A stretch of 64,000 nt of DNA from Plotosus lineatus (Eukaryota; Chordata; Actinopteri; Siluriformes; Plotosidae): contig CM045729.1 of the NCBI GenBank assembly GCA_024760905.1, positions 61,201,080 through 61,265,079 of the forward strand. Direction: 5' to 3'. Below, one piece after another: positions 58,801 through 64,000 of the stretch. Below the pieces are notes generated by a model that ran no database searches, was not told the DNA's origin, and was given only the letters and a program-made list of their open reading frames with translations. Both the position numbers and the translations under genes were made by a program. Each line of letters begins with the position of its first letter. The stretch's first letter is position 1.

Positions 58801-60493
58801 AAAGTAAAAATTTACCTTTTATATAAAAAAAAAAAACAAAACAAAAAAAACCCTCGAACCACCCATGCGATGCTTTAAAGTCCGGGGGTTGCTGGTCTGA
58901 AGAACCTTCACCCATACCCTCCTTCACAAGGTCCTTAAATATGGCGGTTGCTTTTTCTGCAATAATCGTCTCCGTATCTCCGCTTTGAATGTCTCCTTCT
59001 AATATAGGCCAGTCTACAAAGTTGTTCCCTTCTTTTCTTTTATTGTTTATTAATTTATACTATTTATGTATCTATTTATTTATTTACTTATATAATATAT
59101 ATGTATGTGTGTATGTATGTATATGTATCTATTTTTGCACCCCCTACTGATGGTACCTCAAGAGCCTGTAACAGTGAATTCAACTCTCCATGCGCGTGAC
59201 AAACAGGAAGTATGGGTACAGTTCAGCTCCCTCCTGGCCAATGGGAGGCCAGCGGGGCAGGATGTTGGGAGATGGCCAATGAGAGAGCAACTCACGCATT
59301 GTTTGAATGGCGCGTTTGGCACTTTTCGTAAGAGGTTGTTTTGTATGCAGAGGGTTAAAAATTTAGGAAAATGTGTATCGCAACCTTGATTTTTCATATT
59401 CAGAGGCTTTTGTAAGTAGAGGGCCGACTGCATTTTACTGGTTCCCATTTATACTGCTGGATGAACAGAGGCACACTTGAGGTTAAGACCTTGCCCAGGG
59501 GTCTTAGCACAGTGGAGGTCTAACCGGGATTTGAACACACAACCTCCCGATCATGATCATAACCACTACACCACCGGCCCCACCGTTTATTTTAAGAGTC
59601 GATTATAATTTTACACATGCATTGTGTGCAAAGGCTACTGAACAGAGTTGCCGAACAGGCTCGAACAGATAAGCAATTATCTTGGGCGGTTGTAAAATAA
59701 ATGCAGCTTGCTGAGGAAGAGAAGCGTTTAATTCAATTGAGGCACTTCCCTAACAATTAACTAATCATTTGAGGACATTGGAGTTTCACATTTTAACAGC
59801 TTAATCACACAAATATCTTAGACTAATGTTGCGCAAAATACTTCACAAATCAGTGAAAAGGAAAAGTGCTGTTTCTGTAGAGCAAACGAAAGCTCTCAGT
59901 TTCATCTTTGAAGCCGCTTTCAAAGGAAGCTGAAGACAGCTTTTGAAGAAGCACCCTGTGAAGCCACTGCTGTAGCACATCTGCTGATATTTCCCTTTGC
60001 TTTAGCCTGTTGTTCATAAAGATTTAACAATTGCCCAAGTAATGATACATGAGAAACATCATGCTGTGAAACGTCTTGTTTTAATGACTGTGATGGCACA
60101 CGAACCTGCTGTGTTCATGATCAACACCGATATAATCAGTGATATCAGTAAAGCTAATTAGGGTTCAAAAAAGTAAGATTAATACATTAAGTCATTCATA
60201 AAAAATATTCATGAATCCTTGAATTGGGCTTTGTAATTCCTTCAGCTTCTCAAGCACATCCTCCCTTCATTGCCTGCTTCTTTCTATAGTTCTGCGAGTT
60301 CATCATTCACGTGAACAGACTACGCATCTTTAGCTAGATGATTAGGAATGCATGCAACTTACAGGGAGCATAGAACATGACCAGGGCATGCTTCTTCTTC
60401 TTAAGTGCTTCCCTGAAGTCCTCTGATCTGAGGTGACTCACACTGGATGGCTTCTCTTCCCATGACTGCTCAGGAGGAGGCGGAGCCTGTGGA
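42353..60493 (-). CDS. pdia5: protein disulfide isomerase A5, C-terminal four coding exons (partial gene)
   Basis: ER-lumen thiol-disulfide oxidoreductase. Four exons (60363-60493, 55916-55986, 43823-43957, 42353-42433) join in phase on the minus strand and encode the last thioredoxin domain. They give [29 protein letters not shown] then [19 protein letters not shown], then [40 protein letters not shown], and [14 protein letters not shown]. The Trp of the CPHC active site is split between two exons (T then GG) and is restored on joining. The protein ends KEEL, the ER-retrieval signal also used by mammalian PDIA5. Upstream exons are not visible between 60494 and 64000 and presumably lie outside. 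Introns are 4.4, 12.0 and 1.4 kb and full of transposons. Confidence 0.92.
42487..43762 (+). mobile_element. Tigger/pogo-type element filling the last pdia5 intron
   Basis: Left end CATACGCTCCCCGACTTGCA. The right end, CGGGGAGCATCTG then TA, is its inverted partner. The leader matches the element at 20594 (GTTAAGACGTCGTCTCTGTG; CTGGTTGGTCAGAAG). The transposase start is destroyed. Another retroelement piece is inserted at 42897-43275. Confidence 0.8.
42897..43275 (+). mobile_element. short retroelement with poly-C start and TTATC tail
   Basis: It opens with 19 C then AAGATGGCGCCGGGTGACC, an L1-like 5' leader, and ends GTAACAGTGAATTTCTCCAT ... AATAAAGCTGTATCTTATCT. It has a 5' leader and 3' end with no protein between, suggesting an internally deleted LINE or SINE. 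Part of it recurs at 59001-59180. Confidence 0.65.
43823..43957 (-). CDS. pdia5: pdia5 penultimate exon
   Basis: Acceptor TGTCTCTTCAG before ATTATGTATGC; donor AGAGGG followed by GTGAGTCAC. 45 codons from [11 protein letters not shown] to KYNGERG, the second half of a thioredoxin fold with the cis-Pro motif GYPTF. Confidence 0.95.
43958..45369. other. pdia5 12-kb intron, 3' part without recognised genes
   Basis: No exon is seen. At 45130-45345 a degraded family C SINE tail is visible (GGGTGCCAGCCTCCCCATAA then CCCTAATAAGGATTAGTGG). The piece at 44330-44560 has the feel of an old repeat but no identifiable ends. Confidence 0.45.
45370..45666. mobile_element. Tigger-type MITE (CAGGGATCCCTC family)
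   Basis: Left end CAGTGAGCCTTCACTTTTCA; right end GGTGAGGGATCACTAGTG then TA. Interior phrases CCACGAAGTAGGATCGACCC and CACAATGCACTGAAGCAC match the copies at 26694 and 62256. Confidence 0.7.
45811..45856. repeat. (CA)n(TA)n microsatellite left of LINE
   Basis: TACACACACACACACACACA then ATATATAT repeats, directly abutting the 3' tail of the minus-strand LINE. Confidence 0.93.
45857..48990 (-). mobile_element. nearly full-length RTE LINE, reversed and decayed
   Basis: Same family as 8976-12117. On the minus strand it runs from a 5' UTR (48500-48990, including CCGGTCTAAGCCGGGATAAA and GGTTGCGTCAGGAAGGGCAT) through endonuclease (48000-48450). Linker and RT follow ([20 protein letters not shown] near 47250; [18 protein letters not shown] near 46880; FADD region near 46640), then the C-terminus ([10 protein letters not shown] near 46160) and the tail GGCGACCCCTGAAGGGAAAA at 45880. 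The frame is shifted at least six times, so it is inactive. At about 3.1 kb it is the best template here for the family layout. Confidence 0.9.
46783..47367 (-). pseudogene. RTE reverse transcriptase fragments (minus-strand LINE)
   Basis: Overlapping broken frames give [60 protein letters not shown] and [20 protein letters not shown] then [18 protein letters not shown]. Each frame ends at an indel. The order matches the intact family. Confidence 0.82.
48991..49358. repeat. (TA)n/(TATG)n/(CATA)n compound microsatellite, about 365 bp
   Basis: Pure alternating TA with periodic G or C (TATGTA, TACATA) over the whole stretch. Long Tyr/Ile/Met frames on both strands are repeat artefacts. It lies against the 5' end of the reversed LINE. 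Confidence 0.97.
49359..51069. other. pdia5 intron, no recognised gene
   Basis: A tRNA/SINE-like piece is possible at 49470-49720 (GCTTGCCCATGACTGGGAGA then CAAGTTCAATCC). The remainder shows no coding, RNA or terminal-repeat structure. Confidence 0.45.
51395..51896 (+). mobile_element. fragment of another DNA transposon trapped in the Tigger
   Basis: Matches 62992-63491 almost base for base. It contains the end of a degenerate transposase (GACGAATTCAG-type [11 protein letters not shown], then [16 protein letters not shown] near 51530-51620). Its last 135 bp start CAGAAAGCCCGTTGTTCACG and look like yet another Tigger-type 5' end. Confidence 0.8.
51977..52329 (+). mobile_element. tRNA-derived SINE, family A with RTE tail
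   Basis: GGCAGTGGTGGTCTAGTGGT head, GGGGGTTCGAGTCCC B-box, RTE-like tail TGATTCGCTGTGGCGACTCC and GAAAGGAAGACAGACAGAC. Target-site duplication ATAGTCTC at 51969-51976 and 52330-52337. Confidence 0.9.
52521..52691 (+). pseudogene. pogo-type HTH transposase remnant
   Basis: 56 codons from [20 protein letters not shown] through [17 protein letters not shown] to [15 protein letters not shown], the CENP-B N-terminal type of HTH seen at the start of Tigger transposases. The rest of the transposase is absent; the 3' terminus follows within 350 bp. Confidence 0.78.
53110..54576 (+). CDS. LINE reverse transcriptase, long open frame
   Basis: 488 codons without a stop. RT motifs are visible in order: [20 protein letters not shown] and [16 protein letters not shown]; motif [17 protein letters not shown]; motif [16 protein letters not shown]; catalytic motif [10 protein letters not shown]; then LNTKKTKVM and FKYLGVIID. 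The C-terminal part has [18 protein letters not shown] and the ending [16 protein letters not shown]. The ATG is probably not the true start. The preceding codons ([18 protein letters not shown]) are one base out of frame near 53094, so the polyprotein is broken upstream. Family is jockey-superfamily; the exact clade is not certain. Confidence 0.82.
   Translation: MHPRLLKDGVVFISKPLTYIFNMSLRTGSIPKEWKQSRVTPLYKRGNKKDVANYRPISVLSHVMKILEKLYGQLYTYFENNDLLSNWQSRFRPMHSTHTVLVDVNDYILRNIDEGYLTGAVYLDLKRAFDSVNHSILIEKLSKYGFSESALSWFTSYFTAREQCVSVNGVMSDLKSVQTGVPQGSLLGPLLFSVFINDLCQLPFDCNTKVCLYVDDTAVFVRSMNGNVISELLQMEMTKVCKWLDRNALSLNTKKTKVMPLGSKRKTKGISLSVKHGNEPIEQVHDFKYLGVIIDSHLIWAKHIDCIVQKISRTICYLSRTKSYLPGEILKMLYCSMILPHLDYCNVVWGSAASCYITRLQKLQNRFARLVLQADCLTPHKIMLHKLDWQSVTQRIHYQYCVLVYKVVNGLAPTYLQSLITKRNPYFQTRYAISCPLNINLPRTEYYKKSFHYRGSQIWNNLPDFIRNATSVNSFKRQCKMLSLIDRL
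55036..55915. other. pdia5 intron next to exon, no recognised gene
   Basis: Unannotated intron. Poly-A runs at 55804-55837 and 55871-55891 lie close to the exon donor and make spurious Phe- or Lys-rich frames. Confidence 0.5.
55916..55986 (-). CDS. pdia5: pdia5 exon with CPHC active site
   Basis: Acceptor TTTTCTGCAG before GGTGCCCACACTG; donor CGCAAG followed by GTGAGAC. It encodes (W)[20 protein letters not shown] then DRK. CPHC is the redox site of the last domain. The 71-bp length restores the frame between its neighbours. Confidence 0.95.
55987..56737. other. pdia5 intron, no recognised feature
   Basis: No exon or repeat terminus is recognised. Confidence 0.5.
56738..57066 (+). mobile_element. 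tRNA-derived SINE, family C copy
   Basis: GGCGGTATGTGGTGTAGTGG head, TTTGCATGTTCTCCGTGTGC body and tail CCTTATTAGAATTAAGCGGT. More diverged than the copies at 14542 and 17072. Confidence 0.8.
57067..58500. other. pdia5 intron, mostly unrecognised
   Basis: A short SINE hybrid remnant lies at 57870-57940 (CCAGTGCAGCTAACTGGGTT joined directly to a GACAATTAGGATTAAGTGG tail). Poly-A at 57606-57625 and poly-C at 58430-58440. Nothing coding. Confidence 0.5.
58625..59430. mobile_element. Tigger-type element inserted in a SINE
   Basis: Inverted ends CAGTCGGCCCTCTACTTACG and TGTAAGTAGAGGGCCGACTG. Left flank TA (58623-58624), right flank CA where TA is expected. Interior shares phrases with 31725-32031 (GGGAGGCCAGCGGGGCAGGA; CACGCATTGTTTGAA). 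A 180-bp foreign piece lies at 59001-59180. Confidence 0.82.
59001..59180 (+). repeat. copy of an internal retroelement segment
   Basis: Nearly identical to 43063-43234: AATATAGGCCAGTCTACAAA to AGCCTGTAACAGTGAATT. It lacks both ends of the element from which the other copy comes. Confidence 0.88.
59584..60362. other. pdia5 intron, no recognised feature
   Basis: No exon, repeat terminus or RNA gene is recognised. Confidence 0.5.
60363..60493 (-). CDS. pdia5: pdia5 exon (start of last thioredoxin domain)
   Basis: Acceptor GTTTTTCTCAG before TCCACAGGC; donor GCTCCCT followed by GTAAGTTGC. It encodes [40 protein letters not shown] then YAP and the first base of the active-site Trp. The proline-rich linker before it matches the one between PDIA5 domains. 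Confidence 0.94.
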
Positions 60494-61681
60494 CTGAGAA
60501 AAACAAAAAGGGGATGGCGTGGGGTGAATCTCACAAAGTAATGCATACTTAAAGCATGACGCATGAACAACTTGTGTAAGAATTTGTACATCATTTCAGA
60601 TCTGAGCTTAATCTGTGCTTTCTATAATAAACCAAAGTTCATAATTGAGCAATATTTTTCTTCCTCCTCCCCTTCATATAGTCAACATTATGTGGGTAAT
60701 ATATTTAAGCCACTCATGTGGTTAAAATTTCTCATTCCAGATTTTAGTCCACGCCCCCTTTGGTGTTTGCAGAAGACCGACCAGAGGTTTTTTTTTGAAG
60801 GTTCATCCACAAGAAGAATAAGATCAGGTTCTGGTGTCATATGAGGAGGATTGGGGTATAGGGTCAGTGTTCTAATTTATCCAATTCAGGGTGTTCAGTC
60901 AAGTTCGCATCCATGCAGGGAACTCTAGTTCCTCCATTCCATGCTTGGAAAATCTTCATGGTCTTGTGCAGCAGATACTTGCCATGTTGGAACAGGTTTG
61001 AACCCCTTAGTTCCAGTAAATTGTGACCGTAATGCTAGTGCAAGTGTCCACAAACTTCACCGTATAGCAAGCATCCCACCCTGTAAACAACTTCAAGAAG
61101 GCACCCCACCCCCCACCAAAAGCATAGCGTACAATGGTGTCATTAATTTTACCGCGATATACCTTTGTTTAATCACTCCGTTGCCGTGGTGATGCTGGCA
61201 AATATACCAAATTGACATATGGAGGTCGATTTAACAGGGACCAATCAGGATACTCTTACTCTGTCAAGTCAGAATCTCTGGATTGTTTGCTCACGCTTGT
61301 TTGTGCTAGCACTTGAAAGATCAAGTTTCCTGTGTATTGTACATCATTTGCAGATAAAAGGAAGCACGTGACAAGCAGGTGTCTCGTGGAATTCTTGTAA
61401 CGATTAAATTTCTGATATCGTTCTCATAATTGCTCTGCTGCCAAGACCAGAAACTTGGCATCATCTTTCACTTGTCTGACACCCAACACATGCTTAACAT
61501 TAATACTTTCCTAAAATTGGAAGTCAAAGAAAATATTCTTTGCATGGTTTGACCCAAAACATTTTGATTTCATCTCCCTCCATCTCCCTCAAATAATTCA
61601 GGCCAACAGCCACCCTTCTCCTCTTAGGCCTCTCCAGGGAGGAGAACAAGCACAGTTCGTTTTTGCTCAGGAGCTGGGAGG

Positions 61682-61715
<34 letters not shown>

Positions 61716-62255
61716 ATGGCAGGGACTGATTGAAGTCAAGCACCACTGAACACCGCGAGTGTGTGAATACACAGACTGCCCCAGTTTAAAACAGTGACAG
61801 TCACACTTTGACTCATTATACATTTGCGGTGAACCAAAGTTCATAGTGTCTACATCATTCAACCCCATAGCATGTGGACAACAACCCATGGACCTGCTCC
61901 TCTCTCCATCCATCTATTGATTGATCCATTCAACCCTAGGATTGCCTTTTCTTATTGGAGAAAATGTCTTCAGAACTATTCAGCTGTAAAATCATCCTGC
62001 TCTCAAGATAAATCACCGGAAGAACCCGTGACACCTTTTCAGTATTTATGACGACTTGCCTCGAAAATATTTGTGTATATATCTAGGCAGAAATGACACT
62101 TTTAGCATGGCGTCTTTGAGACCGATGTTTCCTGCATAACCTTTCCAGAGCAGTCCATTCCCCCCCCCCCCCCCCCCCCCCAGCACAAATACTTGAATTA
62201 GCATGTCTCCAGGCTAGCCTAGTCTACGCCACGCCAAATTTACTTGTATAATATA
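60494..62255. other. pdia5 intron or upstream sequence, no exon found
   Basis: I looked for the preceding thioredoxin-domain exons on the minus strand and did not find them. Contains a poly-A run (about 61681-61711) and C22 at 62160-62181. Confidence 0.5.
62160..62181. repeat. poly-C run of about 22
   Basis: Uninterrupted C between CAGTCCATT and AGCACAAATAC. A second long C run opens the retroelement at 42897. Confidence 0.95.
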
Positions 62256-62624
62256 CAGGGATTCCTCACTTTCCGTGGATAATTAGGACAGAGATCCCTA
62301 CGCAACCGCCAAAATCCACGGGGTAGGATCACACCCCCCAACTAACGTACACATACATGTGTATATAATACATATTCATTGCTATAAATGCTTATAAACA
62401 TTTAAATATAAATACACAGCTACAAGTGCGAGTACACGCAGATGCACGTGCATGTACTCTGATGCGCGCCACACAACAATAACTAGTTTTGATGGAAGAT
62501 TTTTGGGTTGTTTTGTTTGGTGTTTTTGTGGCATTTTCCTTAGCTTTTCCCTATTATTCCTTATTTTTTAATTCGATGCACTGAAGTTGCATCACTCGAA
62601 GCACGAAGTAACGAGGGATCCCTG
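62256..62624. mobile_element. Tigger-type MITE (CAGGGATCCCTC family)
   Basis: Left end CAGGGATTCCTCACTTTCCG after TA; right end AGTAACGAGGGATCCCTG. Interior matches 45370-45666 (TCCACGGGGTAGGATCACAC; GTGTATATAATACATATT). No coding capacity. Confidence 0.8.
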
Positions 62625-62631
62625 AATATAC

Positions 62632-63491
62632 AGGGAGATCCAAAAGTGAATTTCTGAAGTGCGTATTAGACATGAGCAAGTGGCCGCACTGCGAGAACGT
62701 GACCTTGAGCAAGTAAACACGCCGCCATTTTAGTCACCATGCGTCAGTGGAACGGGCAACAGCGCAGATTAGCCATAAAAAGTGTTTTATAAACAAACTG
62801 ATAGTATGACGGCTGCGTAGAGGGAGTTTCAACGTTTTTACAACTTAGGATGTCATGATGCTGTTCCATCAAAACATGAAGTAATATGTTGGATTAATAA
62901 CTTCGAAGAGAAACCTGGTTTCAACAGGATGGTGCATCATCACACTGCATGACAATCATTGGAGGCTGTGCGAGAATTGGTCGGTAACCATACGTTCAAG
63001 ATTCAGTAACGTTCCCCGGCCTGTTGGATCGCCAGATTTGTCCGTTTGTGATTTCTTTGTGGTGCACACGACTGACCAAGAACTCTGGATGAGTTAAAAC
63101 AGAATTCAGGATGAAATTCACAGTATCCCAGCTGAGATGTTGTAGCGATCAATGAGGAATCTCAACATCAGATTTCAAGAATGTGTTCGTACAGGAGGAC
63201 GCCATCTACAGGAAGTAATTTTTTTTTTAAGGTTTCTTGAATGGCATGTTTTAAGGTTTCAATTACTCTGAAGAAAATTTCTTCCACTACATTTTATTAG
63301 ATTGTTAAAAAAGTCCTTTGTGTCTCCCAGTGAGTGATATGAAAAATATACAGAAAGCCCGTTGTTCACAAGGGTTACGTTCCTCCCCGCGGATTATTGA
63401 CGAGATTTTAAAACCGTATGCATGATGTTACATACATACTAAAATATGCTTCTCAAACACATTCTCTGGCCAGTCTGCCTACATTACTATA
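62632..63491 (+). mobile_element. deleted mariner-like DNA transposon
   Basis: A start-like end CAGGGAGATCCAAAAGTGAA is followed by ATGCGTCAGTGGAACGGGCA (MRQWNGQQRRLAI). It then reads QREFQRFYNLG-like and VICWINNFEE-like phrases, a jump to a WFQQDGASSH segment, and the family end [16 protein letters not shown]. All are broken by stops. The missing middle of the transposase points to an internal deletion. From 62991 on it is duplicated at 51394. Confidence 0.7.
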
Positions 63492-64000
63492 CAGTAAAAC
63501 CTCCGCTGACGAACGCTTAAGATCACAAACTTTTCGCCTCAAGAACATTAAATTCGCGAGCATATAGTCTCGGCAGTGGTGGTCTAGTGGTATAGGGCGC
63601 TGGATCGCTGATCCAAAGGTTGGGGGTTCGAGTCCCAATCTCTACAAGGTTGTCATTGTCCCCCCCAGTGCAGCTAACTGGGTTATCAAAGGCGGGCCAT
63701 GTCTCTCACTGTCTATGGTGAGAGGCATGTAAAAGAACCATTGCTGACTTTCGTAAAGAGTAGCTGCAAAGTCGTCAGCGTGTTTCTGTCCCTTGCTAAA
63801 AAAGGGTTCTGACTGGAAGGGCATCCGACGTAAAAACCTCTGCCAAATCAAACGTGCGAATCAGATGATTCGCTGTGGCGACTCCCGAGTAAAAGGGAAA
63901 AAGCCGAAAGGAAGACAGACAGACATAGTCTCTGCTGACGAACTAGTTTTCTAGGCGGACGAACCAAACCACGCAGTCGAACAGCGCCACGGTGGCGGCC
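63492..64000 (+). mobile_element. Tigger-type element 5' part with SINE, cut by window edge
   Basis: CAGTAAAACCTCCGCTGACG start after TA, then GAACGCTTAAGATCACAAAC and the same SINE insertion as at 51977. It continues past the window. Confidence 0.87.
63572..63923 (+). mobile_element. tRNA-derived SINE, family A (duplicate of 51977-52329)
   Basis: Same sequence and same insertion point in the Tigger, with the ATAGTCTC duplication on both sides. It differs by only a few bases from the other copy (for example GGGTTCTGACTGG against GGGTTGTGACTGG). Confidence 0.9.

Larger units (their letters stand above)
58503..59583 (-). mobile_element. SINE family B copy split by a Tigger-type element
   Basis: The right part of the SINE tail is at 58503-58622 (GTTGGGCTTTTTACACTCGA) and the rest with the tRNA head is at 59433-59583 (CCCATTTATACTGCTGGATG to CATAACCACTACACCACCGG). 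The two halves join at the usual CCCAGTATA-TTTTACTGG position. Confidence 0.85.

Overview
The window is vertebrate, almost certainly teleost fish, nuclear DNA. It holds multi-exon genes with GT-AG introns, long CA/TA microsatellites, tRNA-headed SINEs, RTE-type LINEs, Tc1, Tigger/pogo and hAT transposons. Nothing prokaryotic is present. Three host genes are supported, all by exons that splice in phase to known protein families. (1) The last four coding exons of an adenylate cyclase on the + strand (356-4354), called ADCY5. (2) A complete six-exon SEC22A-like gene on the minus strand (28427 down to 18591, 303 codons). (3) The last four coding exons of PDIA5 on the minus strand (60493 down to 42353), ending in a KEEL ER-retention tail. 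From what I know of human 3q21, PDIA5, SEC22A and ADCY5 lie together there in the same relative order and orientation, so this is a conserved synteny block. It also decides ADCY5 over ADCY6, which the protein alone leaves ambiguous.

Most of the rest is transposable elements, many of them nested. Between ADCY5 and SEC22A (about 7-18.5 kb) lie an RTE-type LINE that contains a younger, 5'-truncated copy of its own family with a 17-bp target-site duplication, several tRNA-derived SINEs (some inside one another) and Tc1 relics. SEC22A introns carry a Tc1-like element, two Tigger/pogo elements, a Rex-like LINE fragment and a Tc1 relic. The SEC22A-PDIA5 intergenic region (31-42 kb) has Tigger-type elements, a hAT MITE with an internal hairpin, a second Tc1 copy opposite in orientation to the first, and a 1.4-kb direct repeat of unknown nature.

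The 12-kb PDIA5 intron (43958-55915) carries a nearly full-length decayed RTE LINE next to a 360-bp TA-rich microsatellite. It also carries a jockey-superfamily LINE with a 488-codon open reverse transcriptase frame, split by a Tigger that is itself split by a SINE. About 1 kb of that nest recurs at about 99% identity at the right edge of the window. The last PDIA5 intron is about 92% transposon.

I found no gene cluster that looks like a new biological system. The most informative observations concern how the mobile elements are built: modular SINEs assembled from both ends of a local LINE, self-nesting with clear duplications, two Tc1 copies with the same inactivating gap, and a copied composite of several elements. 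Family names for repeats are from memory of sequence features and have not been checked against a repeat library.
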